This document shows, one piece after another, positions 34,516-46,352 of a stretch of 64,000 nucleotides of DNA; the stretch's first letter is position 1; every line of letters begins with the position of its first letter. The notes under the pieces are model-generated. The model was given only the letters and a program-made list of their open reading frames with translations. It did no database searches and had not been told where the DNA came from. Source of the DNA: Simmondsia chinensis. Taxonomy: Eukaryota > Streptophyta > Magnoliopsida > Caryophyllales > Simmondsiaceae. Position numbers and translations under genes: made by a program. The stretch spans positions 3,050,501 to 3,114,500 of the forward strand of contig JAGTTD010000008.1 in the NCBI GenBank assembly GCA_018398585.1. The letters run 5' to 3'.

Positions 34516-36223
34516 ATCTCGGTTATTCTTACATGCGACTCGACCACAGCTATGGATGAATATCTAGGTGCTCAGAAACATGTACTACTTGGTAAATTCA
34601 GAGAGGTGAACCGCTATACAGGACAAACTCTTGGTACTATGAGAAGAAGAGTGTGGATTGAAATCCATGGTCTACATTGCAATGCTGGTCGATGGAGAGC
34701 TTCATTAATTTTGCGCGAATCTGGGGTAACTTCATTCGAGTGGATTCACGAACTTCAGCAATGAGATGTGTGGATGTGGCAAGGGTTCTCATTGATACTT
34801 ACTCCCTATCTACTATCCAACAGGTTGTGCAAGTCAACTTTAATGAGGGATGCCGAATGGTTTTTGTAAAACAAGGGAACTCCAAGCTAATCCCAAGCTA
34901 CTCTGCAGAAGTTACCCACCTCGCAGCGTTTGCTAGATTAAATAGGGAAGAAGGTCGAACCCTACGACAAGCTCCTAATGTGAATACCAACACCAACCCG
35001 GATCCTTTTGAATGTGATATGTACCCGATCCAGGAGAGGGGCCCTTCGCTACGCCCGTGGACTGGGTGTTTGGATGTGTGTATTGATAATCTGAGTGCAG
35101 GACACGTTACGCTACATGTTAACATTCAGGCTATTGGTAGATGGCCCTTGGGTATGCAGTCTCCTTACTCGTCTGTCTACCTCTCTCCACCCCGAGCCTG
35201 TGAACAACCTGTTGTTATACAGGGCCAAGTTAACAAACCGTATATAAGATCGCAACTGTTTCTGCCTTGGGTTGAGGATAGTGGAACCAGTTCACATGGG
35301 ATGCAAATTCATAGCACACCTCAAACAGATTAATTACCAAACACTAATAGTGACTGCGAGTCTGAGTCGTCGGGTCCAACCTTTCCACCGGGATTCGAGG
35401 AGGCTAACTCTGAGGCTTTATAGCTTAATGCTCAGATATCGCCTTATGAGAGTGAAGTTCGAAAAAACATCAGCGATAATGACTCTTCAGGCTCTGGTCC
35501 CAAATTCCCACCAGGCTTCGAGCCATCGGACTCGCTTAGGTACCGTCTTATAGAGGCTAGTACACCTGAGAACTACCACGTGCCTGTGCTGTTTGGGGAG
35601 GGACCTAGCTTAACTCAAAGGAAAAATGGGAAATTGCAGATGACAAAAAGGGGGAGACGAGCCCTTAAGCGTAAGGCAAAAGAGAAGGAGAAGCGGGAAC
35701 TGCAAGAATTTCTGAAGGACATGTCACCCGGTAGTAACTCGCAGAAGCGGATAGAGAACACTAGAAAGAAGAAGAAGAAGAACTTGGTGAATCGGGACAA
35801 CCACGTCGCTGATGCTGGTCAAACCGAGGAAACAGTCCGAGTAATTGAGATGGGAGAAAGATTAGGCTTGGATTTTGAAGGTGTCGATCCTACTATGGTG
35901 AGTGCTATTCTTCATGGAAGGCTGTGATGGGTTTTTTTGGCTTATTGGTGCCTTGCGTTCAGTTTTCGGTTGTGAGTGTCCTGGTCTTCAGCTGGTTTCT
36001 GTGCGTCGGTTTTGCTCCCTGTCCCTGCGGTTTGGTTGGTTTTTTTATTTCGTTGTTTTTGTGTGCCCGTGTTTGTGGTGCATTTGTTTTCCTTGTTTTT
36101 GTTTTACTTTGTATTTTTTTGGTTGTCGCTTGTTTTCCTCGCTCTTGTTCGAGTGGGTTAAAGTCTCGCTTTGTCGAGTGGCCTGCTTGTTCCTCGGCTC
36201 TGTCGCTAATTATCAAAAAAAAA
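34516..36223 (+). mobile_element. ORF1-only L1-like element (copy 2) with target duplication
   Basis: Perfect 15-bp copies AAATCAACATGGAAT at 34501-34515 and 36224-36238 flank a 1708-bp insertion ending in poly(A) at about 36215-36226. It contains the DUF4283-like part and basic C-terminus of an L1 ORF1, then about 290 bp of 3' UTR ending GTCGCTAATTATC before the A run. No ORF2 is present. It is 5'-truncated just before the DUF4283-like region. The ORF1 end passes straight into the UTR exactly as in the copy at 18148. Confidence 0.9.
34532..35927 (+). pseudogene. LINE ORF1 pseudogene: DUF4283-like domain and basic C-terminus
   Basis: It begins LTCDSTTAMDEYLGAQKHVL, then RRRVWIEIHGLHCNA. A frameshift near 34680-34740 leads to FIRVDSRTSAMRCVDVARVL and VNFNEGCRMVFVKQGNSK. 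Further shifts follow between 35330 and 35570. The last part (35580-35927) is basic, with FGEGPSL, RGRRALKRKAKEKEKRELQE, FLKDMSPGS and KKKKK. It ends GLDFEGVDPTMVSAILHGRL and a stop. FPPGFE occurs twice, as often seen in plant L1 ORF1. It cannot make a full protein. Confidence 0.8.
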
Positions 36224-36238
36224 AAATCAACATGGAAT

Positions 36239-36765
36239 TATTTTCCTCTATGTATCACGCAACTAGAAAGACATTAATATATACTATTTCTGATTAAGAC
36301 TCTGTTTGTTTCAACAAAATGTTCTTTGAGAAGGAAAGTATTTTCCTCTTTCGTTAAGCGAAAGTCAACAATCTCCTCGAAACGAATTAAATATTTTCTA
36401 CATATTTGTGATTGCTGATATGAAATTTTGCAAAGAATCAGCAGAATCGGACAAAAAATGCCTCAAAACAAATAGAGTCTAAAGAAAATGATTATATTAG
36501 CCCTAATAGAAATTTAGAGTGTGTTATACTAATTTATGTGGTATTTGTTCATACTATAATATGAGAGATGGTTACATTTTAACATTTCTAGTCTATACAC
36601 ATTAAGACTTTATAATATTATTATCATTGGGCTTCATTCTGTCCCGATATAGACGCCCGGAAATTTTCTTCCTGTTTTTGTGTCTTATAAGTGTTGGTAA
36701 GGTCTTTTTAAATCTTTTGATTTTCGCTTTTATGTTCGGTATCTTTTGTAATATTCATGTATTTA
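36239..36765. other. AT-rich spacer
   Basis: A MITE-like start with GAAAGTATTTTCC words lies at 36299-36365. No gene seen. Confidence 0.4.
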
Positions 36766-36780
36766 TCTTTTCTATTACAA

Positions 36781-36988
36781 CCTAAAGGGTACCAACATGC
36801 AAGCACCGAATCCTATTAGAACTCTGAAGTTAAGCGTGCTTGGACGAGAGCAGTACCAAGATGGGTAACCTCTTGGGAAGTCCTCGTGTTGTACCTCTTA
36901 AGTTGGAGGTTCTCGGAAGCAGCAAGACTGCGTATACCCACCCTCAGCTTAGGCGGGAGCCCTTAGAGCACTGGTAATGTTGCTTTTG
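36781..36988 (+). mobile_element. 5S-rRNA-derived SINE (copy G)
   Basis: It starts GGGTACCAACATGCAAGCAC and keeps a good 5S part (AAGTTAAGCGTGCTTGGACG, GAGCAGTACCAAGATGGGTA, CCTCTTGGGAAGTCCTCGTG). The 3' domain is shortened, joining GGTTCTCGGAAGCAGC to AAGACTGCGTATACCCACC. Flanks TCTTTTCTATTACAA (36766-36780) and TCTTTTCTGTTACAA (36989-37003) differ at one base. Confidence 0.92.
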
Positions 36989-37390
36989 TCTTTTCTGTTA
37001 CAAGCTTTTCTGCGTGTATGTCCAAGCCTCGCTCTTATTGGTGCCCCTACTTTACATTACAACTTTTATCGCTAATGATCGGGGGGAAAAAATCATTATC
37101 CTTACGTCAATGAGGCAAAGAAAACCATGTCTTCCAAATTTTAAAAACTATAAAGTCAAATGCTGCAATAAATTTTTGAGGTTGACTAAATAAGCAAAAT
37201 TAGCCGTTACTGATCCAATTTATGCTTTTTCTAATTTTTAATATTTTTTATAATTAATTATATAATATACAAGAATTAGAAACCTCGCCACACAATAAAT
37301 ACAAAAATTACAAAATATAAAATTTGAAGAGCAACTTCCAATGCATTATAGTCAAAATCAGACAAGAAATGGGTCAAAACACTAATGTTT

Positions 37391-39181
37391 TATTTGGCAA
37401 AAGAGTAAAGGGGGGTAAAAAGGGGTAAATGAGGGTAAAAGTAAAGAGAGGTAAAGAGGGGTAAAGAGGGGGGAAGGTAAGGTAAGGTAAGGTAATATTC
37501 TATTCTTATTTGGATGTGTCAAATAAAGAGGGGTAAGGGTAAAGAGGGGTAAATGAGTTATCCTTTTTTGGCAATTGGGTAAAGGGGTAAGGGTAAAGAG
37601 AGTTATAGTTAAAATAAGGGTAAAAGCGTCAAATTTTTTTAAAAAATTACTCTTACCCTCCTTTACCCCCCAATTTGGGGTTTAAAGAAATTGGAATTTT
37701 TTACCAAACTGGCACACTTTCGAAAAAAATTTATCAAAATGGCACAATTTCAAAAATATTTACCAAATTGACATATTTTACTGTAGCAGTATCAACGTAC
37801 GCCGTTTAAACGGCGTACGTTGATAAAAAATTTCTTTTTTTTTTCAAATGGGGCCATCCAATTTTTTTTTAAAATTTTTATTATTATTAATATTTTTAAT
37901 TTTTTTAAAATGGGTTAGATATGGGTACTTAAAATTTTTTTAAGTACTCTTACTTCTTTATAATATGTGTCGATACACAAATTATATACGTCGACACACA
38001 CTTAACGTACTCAAAATTATCACTTTTTTTTCTAAATGGGGGGTACCCATCTATTTTTCAATATTATTAATATTTTTTTATTTTTTAAATGGGTTAAATA
38101 AGGGTACTAAACATTACTACCAAGTACTCAAAATTCTTTTAGGTACTCTTACTTCTTTATGGTGTGTGTCGACACACATTTAACGTACTCAAAATTATCA
38201 CCTAAGTACTTAAAATCACTACCCAAGTACTCAAAATTCTTTTAGATACTCTTACATCTTTATAGTGTGTGTCAACACATAAATTATGTATGTCGACACA
38301 CACTTAACGTACTCAAAATCACTACTTAAGTACTCAAAATTCTTTTAGGTGCTCTTACTTCTTTATGGTGTGAGTCGACACATAAATTATGTGTGTCGAC
38401 ACACACTTAACGTACTCAAAATTACCACAAATACTCAAAATCACTACCCATCTACTCAAATTTTTTTTGTTACTCTTATTTTCCTTATAGTGTGTGTCGA
38501 CATATAAATTATGTGTGTTGACACACATTTCACGTACTTAAATTCACCACCAATGTACTTAAAATCACTACTTAAATATTTAAAATTCTTTTAGGTACTC
38601 TTATGTCTTTATGATGTGTGTCGGCACATATTTAACGTACTCAAATTCACCACCAATGTACTTAAAATCACTACCTAAGTACTCAAAATTCTTTTAAGTA
38701 CTCTTATATTGGTGGTGAATTTGAGTACGTTAAATGTGTGTCAACACATACTATAAAAAAGTAAGAGTACATAAAAGAATTTTGAGTACTTAAATATTAA
38801 TTTTAAATACCCTTATTTAACCCATCTAAAAAAATAAATATTATTAATAACATTAAAATTTTTAAAAAAATGGATGGGGGGACGCCGTTTGAAATGGCGT
38901 CCCCCCATTTGAAAAAAAAAAAATTTTTTATCAACGTACACCATTTAAAACGGCGTACGTTGATACTGCTACAGTAAAATGTGCCAATTTAGTAAATATT
39001 TTTGAAACTATACCATTTTGATAATTTTTTTTCGAAAGTGTGCCAGTTTGGTAATTTATTCAAGAAATTGGGGGTAAGAGGGGTAATGGGGGGTAATTCT
39101 TAATAATTTGTCAAACGAGAGCAAGGATTTACCCCCCATTACCCTTACCCCTTTTATCCTCTATTACCCTATTGCCAAACA
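37391..39181. mobile_element. large foldback element with tandem palindromic core
   Basis: The outer ends TATTTGGCAAAAGAGTAAAG and the complement of TTACCCTATTGCCAAACA are inverted, both followed inward by GGGGTAA words. Inside them lie inverted arms TTACCAAACTGGCACACTTT (37701) and its counterpart ending 39054. Each arm carries a palindromic ACGCCGTTT word; the left one (37790-37825) is a perfect 36-bp palindrome. The core (37940-38760) is a tandem array that turns into an inverted unit at its end. No transposase is present. Outer borders have no clear target duplication, so they are approximate. Confidence 0.6.
37940..38720. repeat. tandem repeat, unit about 105-120 bp, with GTGTGTCGACACAC words
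   Basis: About six units start with TACTCTTACTTCTTTA-like sequence (37944, 38141, 38247, 38350, 38471, 38595). Each contains one or two TGTGTCGACACACA-like palindromes, then TTAACGTACTCAAAAT. The unit after 38700 is inverted. Confidence 0.75.
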
Positions 39182-39387
39182 GGGGTGAGCTCCTTATGTC
39201 ACAAGATCATCTGCTAAAAATTTGCATCCTATACAGAATGTAAGGCGTGAATATCAATAAATCTTGAGGGCTGTGAGCACATTTTATTGATAGAAAACAT
39301 CAATTTTCAAGGAGATGACTGAGGCTTGAGCATCCATATTAAGATTGAAGAATCTAATCTATGATTAATGGGTGATAAAGAATCCGA

Positions 39388-39619
39388 AGAGGGCACCAAC
39401 ATGTCTTCACTTAATCCCATTATAACTCCGAAGTTAAGTGTGCTTAGACAAGAGTAGTATCAGGATGGGTGACTTCCTGGGAAGTCCTCACCCTCGGGTT
39501 GGGGGCACTGGGAAACAGCCTCTCTTCAGGTTAACACCCTGAAGGGGGAAGGCTGCGTACATCCGCCCCCCCAGACCCTGCGTAGGCGGGAGACCTTGAG
39601 GCATTGGATATATTCCTTT
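39388..39619 (+). mobile_element. 5S-rRNA-derived SINE (copy H)
   Basis: It starts GGGCACCAACATG, then a 5S part with AATCCCATTATAACTCCG, AAGTTAAGTGTGCTTAGAC, ATGGGTGACTTCCTGGGAAG. The 3' domain is complete: GGTTGGGGGCACTGGGAAAC, GGCTGCGTACATCCGCC, AGACCCTGCGTAGGCGGGAG. Flanking words TAAAGAATCCGA (39376-39387) and TAAAGAATCCAA (39620-39631) are a likely target copy pair. Confidence 0.9.
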
Positions 39620-39644
39620 TAAAGAATCCAACTTTGAGCTGTAC

Positions 39645-42600
39645 AGTGATATCCAAAACATATTAGACTATATTCTAGAGTATTCCTAGGGTTCTGTATT
39701 TTAGTCTTTTGCCCTTTGACTTATGTAACCACTAGGGGTAATTTAGTCTTTTGGTCATTGTACTTTGCCTATATATTGAGGCCTCCTATGTACTCATTTA
39801 TTCATTCAATCATAATTATTTACTTGGTATCGGAGCAATTACTCTGATTCTTTTTTTCTTTTCTCTTTTCTTCCGCTGTTCTTTTCTTTTCTTTTGTTGT
39901 TTGTTGGGTTTTTTTTTTTTCTGCAATTGAAGTGTTGAATTCTCTAGTAAGTTCTTCTATTACTATTTTTCTTTTCTTTTCATATTTTATTTGAGTAATG
40001 GCTTCTAATCCGAATCGATCCTACGCTAATGGCCTAACCTCCCTCCCCTCTTTCCCCCCCAGCGCCGCCCGCTCGGTGGCAGAGCCTGGCCCTCCCCATG
40101 CCGGTCCTCTGCCCACCACAGCGGCTGGTAGCCCACCGGGGTGGTGACCGACACTTCCATTGTCGGAACCACCACCACCAGTGTTTCTTTCTCTCGGTCG
40201 GTGGATGCCAGTGTCGCCATCTCCGGTACTCTACCCCCACTTGGGAGGTCATTGTCGAACTCGACACTTAATCGGGGCATCCCACCCTTGTCGAACCCCT
40301 TCCTTGTGCTCGCCGCCCACTCGCCTGGTGTCGGTTTCACCGGACCCACCCTATCCGGTGGGTTCCGGCCGGCCAACTGTGGCTCTGCCGCAGTTCTCTC
40401 CCCGGCTCTCCCTCATGTCGGTGGTGATGCGGGTGCGGCGCCTCCAGCCACCCTTCCCCATTACCTAAACCCTAATTACTTAACCCCTAATGTTTATAAT
40501 CATCCCGCTTCCCCAATTGTTCTTCCTTTATCAAATATAACTAGCATTGTCACAATTAAACTTGAATCAACTTCTGATTATCCCCCATGGAAAGAACAAT
40601 TCAACATGTTACTACTTGAGCACCAATTATTAGGGTTTATCGATGGATCTTACCGTTGTCCTCCTGCTCAAATAACTCTCCCCACAGGATCGACTTATTC
40701 TAACCCGTATTATATTACATGGCTACACACATATCAGAGTCTCCTATCTTGCATAGCCGCCACACTCTCCGGCTCCCTTATTAATGATATTGTCCGCTAT
40801 CCAACTTCTAAAGCCATGTGGGATGCCTTGGCTAAGCGTTTTCGGGATCACTCCATGGCTAAAGAGTATGACCTCCGAACTCAACTCATAAATCTACGTA
40901 AAGATGACAAAACCATGGATGCCTACCTTTCTGAACTCAAATCAATTGTTGATGATTTAGCTGCTATTGACTCACCTGTTTCTGCTAGAGAATTCCAACA
41001 CTTTGCTATTCATGGGTTACCCCCTGAAAACGCAGCTTTTGCAACTTTTATCCGACAAACTTCAAAATTGTATTCTTATGATGAGTTAAAATCTGCTTGA
41101 CTTAATGAGGGAAGTTTCGTAAACCAAAACACTGGACGTCCCAATCCAGACCCCGCCCATGCCATGGTTGCTTCTGGGCAACCCCCCCAACCTAACCACA
41201 CCCACGATGGCCGCGGCCGCGGCCGGGGTCGTGGTCGGAAAGGGAAAGGCGGCCGTGGGGGCCGTGGTGGCAAGCCGCCCTCCCCCAGCCCACCGTACGG
41301 GTCTCATCCCGGGGCACCCCCTTCTAGTGCTTCTTACTCTGTTCGACCTCCGGTTGGTCCCTCCTTTCACTCTAATGCAGGTGTGCTCGGTCCGCCTCCC
41401 CAATTTTGTCAGATTTGCTCACAAACTGGTCACATTGCTGTTGCTTGCCCTCATCGCTTTGGCAACTCCTCGTTCCCGGATCTCAGCCGATCTTTTGCTA
41501 CCATGACAATGGGGGAACCACGTGACTACAACTGGTACCCTGACTCGGGTGCCTCCAATTGTATGACGCCTAACCCAGGTATCCTCTATAATCTTTTTCC
41601 TTACTCTGGTCATAAATGTGTTCTTGTTGGAAATACTTGTCACACATGTGGGCTCTACAAAAATACCGAAAACACCCCTTCATTTAAACAATGTCATGCT
41701 AGTCTCCAACTTAACTCACAACCTTTTGTCAATTAAACAATTATGTCGTGAAAACAAATGTCGGGTTGAATTTGACTCAGACTCTTTTTGTGTTAAGGAC
41801 CAAGCTACTGGGATACCCCTTCTACAAGTGCCCAGTAATGGACCACTATATAACTTCTCACCACATAATATTGGGCTCCTTGCTCGGGTCACTCACGGTA
41901 CATTATGGCATCAGCAACTAGGGCACCTAGGGAATTCTGTTCTTGATACTTTATGTAAACAGCACTTTTGTCCTTCTGTTAAGTTTCTGGATAAATGTTC
42001 TTGCTGTTGTTTAGGCAAATCTAGGAAACTGTCTTTTGAACGTGTGCTACATAATACAACTATGCCTTTGCAACTTATACATTCTGATGTTTGGTAATCG
42101 CTTGTTTCTTCTAATTCCGCATATAAATACTATGTTTTATTCGTTGATGATTTTTCCCGTTTTACATGGCTTTATTCGATGCGACGCAAATTTGAAGTTT
42201 ATGACATCTTCACCGGTTTCAAAAATTTAGTTGAAAACCAATTTAATCTGAAAATTAAAGTTTTCCAAAGTGATGGTGGGGGTGAATTCGATCATCGGAG
42301 CATGAATGCGCTATGCGGGATGCTAGAATTCACTTTCGACTATCATAACCTGATACCCCCAAACAAAATGGGGCGGGGAAACGCAAGCATCGACATTTAT
42401 CTGAAATGGCCCGGACTCTTTTAATTCATTCCAAACTTCCCTATGAATTTTGGGACGACGCTTTTTGCACGGCATGTTTTACAATAAACCGTCTTCCTAC
42501 GCCAAATCTTTCTAACTTCTCTCCCTTTCAAAAGCTTTTTCTTATCAACCCTGATTATAATCATTTTAGAGTCTTTGAGTGTGTATGTTACCCTAACATC

Positions 42601-43695
42601 ACATCTTGTGCCCCTCATAAATTAGCTCCTCGGTCCACTCCCTGTGTTTTTCTTGGGTATGCTGCTCGATATAAAGGTTATCGATGTTTTGATGTCTTAA
42701 ATAAACGAATGTATGTTAGTAGGCATGTCGTCTTTGATGAATCTCGATTTCCTTACCCTGAACTTGTTAGTCCTAATGTGCTTGTAACTGATGCTTCCCA
42801 TAATGTACCGTTGGTCATTTGCACTTCCCCTTCTCCAGGTCTTGCCTCGGCGCTCCCGATTCCGGTCCCAACAGCGGCTCCTCCAATTGACAGTGGGCTG
42901 CCCCTGCTGGTGCCCGCGGCCAACCCTGCCCCTGCTGGTGTCGGTCATCCGACCCGGCCACCCACGCAACTGCTGCCCGCGCTGCCCTTGCCCGGACTTG
43001 CACCCTCTCCCCCTCCTGTGTCCCCGGTCCCGGTTCCTAGCGATGATACTACCTCGTCACCCATCCCGAGTGTCAAGTCCGAACCTAGCTCCGTGTCTGA
43101 ACTGCCACCCTCTCCAGCTTCCCCTGTCCAAAATGTGCATCCCATGCATACTAGGCTTAAGGATGGAATCCGTAAAACTCGGTACCCACTTTCCCTATCA
43201 TCTATTACGGTAATTCAAGAGCCCACATGTTACTCACAGGCCATTAAAAACCCCCAGTGGCAGCAAGCCATGGCGGATGAATTTAATGCCCTACTTCTTA
43301 ATAACACTTGGGACCTCGTCCCCCATGATCCCTCGAAAAACCTTGTGGGAAGTACTTGAAAATATAAGGTGGAATATAAAGCAGATGGTTCGGTTGAACG
43401 GTTCAAAGCTCGCCTTGTTGCTCAAGGCTTTCATCAATGTGAAGGTCTTGATTATAAGAAGAACTTGAGTCCAGTTGTTAAACCTACCACCATACGCTTT
43501 ATACTCGCTCTTGCTGTCACATACAACTGGCCCATACAGCAGTTGGACGTTAAAAATGCATTCTTATATGGTCATCTTAAGGAAGAAGTTTATATGAAAC
43601 AACCACAGGGCTTTATACATCCAAAGTATCCTACTCACGTATGTCGCCTTCGGAAAGCGTCGTATGGTTTGAAACAGGCTCCTCACATACTATAA
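39645..43695 (+). mobile_element. Copia element, 3'-truncated, with short 5' LTR
   Basis: A primer-binding site TTGGTATCGGAGC at 39824-39836 marks the end of a probable short 5' LTR (start near 39645, uncertain). It is followed by a leader and gag-pol. Pol breaks off inside the reverse transcriptase at about 43695, and no RNase H or 3' LTR follows. Short LTR, CCHC with long glycine/arginine-rich linker, and HQQLGHLGNSVL pre-integrase suggest the Ale/Retrofit lineage. Confidence 0.8.
39998..43695 (+). pseudogene. Copia gag-pol pseudogene (gag, protease, integrase, partial RT)
   Basis: The likely original start is ATG at 39998; a frameshift near 40140 moves gag to the next frame (to 41100). 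Gag shows FNMLLLEHQLLGFIDGSYRC and TSKAMWDALAKRF. Next come a GRGRGRGRKGKGGRGG linker, zinc knuckle CQICSQTGHIAVACPH near 41410 and protease YPDSGASNCMTPN near 41540. Shifts occur near 41640, 42097 and 42350. Integrase pieces read YVLFVDDFSRFTWLYS and KVFQSDGGGEF. RT begins after a stop at 43357 (GSKW-type block reads GST-stop) and ends GLKQAPHIL before its catalytic YVDD. The proline-rich insert at 42830-43120 is normal for this region in Copia. Confidence 0.85.
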
Positions 43696-43699
43696 GTTG

Positions 43700-44020
43700 A
43701 AAAGTTTGGCGTTGTTTGAGTTGTGCATGCCGATTGGGGACGACAACATGGACAAAAAGTTTCCATCTGAAGCTCTAATCATACCTCTAATTGCAGCTAG
43801 TCCTAGCTTGCCCGGAGATAATCTATCAACATTCCATTTTAGACAGCCATGAGGGGGATGGATCAAGGCACTTGTCGTGAGCTAGTATGAATGGGCAGAG
43901 GCAAGAAGCAATGAGTTTTCATGCAGGGGTGGACTGGAATAATTGAGGAACCCACTAAGCCATAAATTCAGGAGATGACTCAAAGCTTGACAGACCAGTA
44001 CGACGTAGTGCTGAAATATG
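43700..44020. other. unassigned sequence after the Copia break
   Basis: No match to the expected RT continuation, and no gene recognised. The break at about 43690 is probably a deletion or recombination junction. Confidence 0.4.
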
Positions 44021-44027
44021 AGGGCAT

Positions 44028-44258
44028 TCAAGGAATGTCATGAGCAGGCTCTTTGTATTCGATCTTTTCAAAAAGGGTAGAGCAACTGCTTAAAGCACGA
44101 AATATTTGATTTGTACTTAAAATCTCAATTTTCGTCAGCATCTCTCTTGTGTTTAGCCTCCCAAGAAGTACGAGCCATGCCAAAATCTCAATCCTTGGAG
44201 GAAATAAATCATACCAGATACCTTTTACATGTTCCGAAAATGAATTTTTCGAAGCCAT
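44028..44258 (-). pseudogene. LINE zf-RVT fragment
   Basis: The frame reads GIWYDLFPPRIEILAWLVLL, then GRLNTREMLTKIEILS. This matches the start of the zinc-binding domain found after reverse transcriptase in plant L1 ORF2. Nothing else of the LINE was identified nearby. Confidence 0.65.
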
Positions 44259-44339
44259 GACAGCGGTCTTATAGAAAGAGTAGGATGAAAATGAACCTCT
44301 CAGGTCATGCTACCTTTGAGGTCATGGATTAGTGATAGC

Positions 44340-44600
44340 CACAAGTCATCCTCCGAGCCAAAGCGCCTATGACGCCATGCTAAGTTCAAGGACCACGATA
44401 CGCCATCCCAAAAGCCCATATGTGATTGTGCTGGAGTGTTTATATGCATAAATATAGAAAGGTCTAGGACATTGATCCTTAAATCGACGGTCTCCTAATC
44501 ACCTATCTAGCCAAATGTAAAGAGGTCTAGGATATTTATCCTCCGAACCAAAGCGCCTATGACGTCATCCTAAGTGCATGGAAAGATTCGGGACATTCAT
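44340..44600. repeat. imperfect direct repeat, period about 190 bp
   Basis: ATCCTCCGAGCCAAAGCGCC at 44349 recurs as ATCCTCCGAACCAAAGCGCC at 44539, each continuing CTATGACG-CATCCTAAG. The upstream word AGGTCTAGGACATT also occurs twice. Function unknown. Confidence 0.65.
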
Positions 44601-44659
44601 GCCGCCTGGATCGCTACATATCTCTAACTTGCTCTATTTGACAAGTGCCAACTATGGGA

Positions 44660-46343
44660 ATCAGCGAATCTTCTTTGCGGCAATTTTATCACAATTTGCT
44701 CCATGTCCATCTGACTCGTCCATAGTTTGTAATGAATCGGGCTAGTTTAGGCCAGTCTATGAAAGTTTTTAATTTGATAGACACTTTTTCAATAACTGGG
44801 CAGTACAAGCTAGATTAAACAAATCATAAATAATCGACTTTGTATAATAATACCAAATAATATGTCCTTTATATTATATACAAACATATACATTTTTAAT
44901 GTATTATTCATAACTCTTTAATTCTCCAATTAATTACACATAATTCAAGTATAAATGTTTTTTCCTTCATAATTTTCCTGTTATTGAGAAAATTAATTTC
45001 ATTATATAAATGGTATAAGGTTCATATTTTGGTCATTTAAAATAAATATAAGACTAATGATGTAAAATCAGAATGGAAAAAAAAACTTCCCCTCACCCGA
45101 GAAATTTTTCTCTCTCTGTGACAGTATGTCATTTTCTCCTCTACAAAAGAAACTATTTTCTCCTTGATCTACTATCACAAGTAAATCACACAGATAAATT
45201 ATAAAATTTAGACGGAAAGAGACTTTAGTTGAACTAAATTACGCTTAAATAACTGGCTTTTTTTAGGATTTTGAGTATGTGCGATTTGTAATAAGCTAGA
45301 TGTGAATGGAGGAAAATCCGATCCATATGATAATGATCTATTGCGATTCATATGATTTTCTCGTTTTCTTGTCAATCTAATTAGAAATTAATTATGTAAA
45401 AAATGACAGGCTCATTAAAATTGGTAGTGTATTTATTATATTATTTATTATTGATTGCCTCAAGAAAATTTATACAACAATTAATTTGTGACATTGATAT
45501 TTATTTGATTAAGTTCGTTTGTGATATTCATATCTATGCATCATATCTTTTGGACAAAGACAACAAATCCATAATTTAATTCTTTGTTCAAAAAAAAAAA
45601 AAAACATAATTTAATTCAAGAATTTTCCCGTACGATACAGGGTGTGTAACTAAAATTTAAATAATAATGTTTATGTATTATAATCAATAAATTATATTAA
45701 TAATATAAATAAAAATAGCGTTTGTTTGGATAATAACTTATGTACATTTAAATTATGAGAAAAGAGTTGATCTTATCATAATTAAACATCTTAAATAAAT
45801 ATAGATATAGATATAGAGTTTTTCATACAAAAATACCCTATTTAAAAACGCATTTTATAATAAAAACGTTTCTGCAACAAATGCTCCTAAAAAATTAGTT
45901 TTTTCACAGCTTGTACAAACAGCCTATTATATTAATATTTTCTCTCTTATAATTCTGATATGAAATTTCTCAGTAAAGACATATCGAGTTCTTAACAGTA
46001 CCGAAAGGAAAGTAAAAGGTTCTCCAAAGTTTTCCACTAACAAAAAGTCATTCTCATAAACAAATTACATTAACTAGTGTTCATCCACTTTTTAAAGTGT
46101 ATTTGTCATAAGAGTAATTTGTTATATTTGTACAGTAATGTTATTGTCAGGGTAAAATTATTTTTTTCAGAGCAAGACTGTAGTTTTCAAGGTAATTTTA
46201 TGGCTCTCGTTATTTGTAAATCATATCATTATTGTCCTGACAATAACAACTCCATATTTGTAAGACTAAATAAATATTTTTTTATCAACTTTTTCAAGAT
46301 ACCTTTTTTTTATTTGCAAATGTTATTTTTAACGAGATAAGGA
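44660..46343. other. AT-rich spacer
   Basis: No gene or element recognised. Confidence 0.4.
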
Positions 46344-46352
46344 TTACAATTA

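Noticed and set aside
35902..36297. Hydrophobic frames after the L1 ORF1, as membrane proteins
   Set aside because: This is the T/G-rich 3' UTR of the L1-like element leading into poly(A).
36781..36988. Functional 5S rRNA gene
   Set aside because: The 5S part lacks 8 nt near its start, joins a SINE tail without a T-run terminator, and is flanked by target copies. Copies are scattered rather than tandem.
37940..38720. CRISPR array
   Set aside because: Plant nuclear DNA; units are about 110 bp with no conserved short repeat plus unique spacer pattern.
40026..40376. Antisense open frame over Copia gag
   Set aside because: Shadow of the GC-rich gag coding frame on the other strand.
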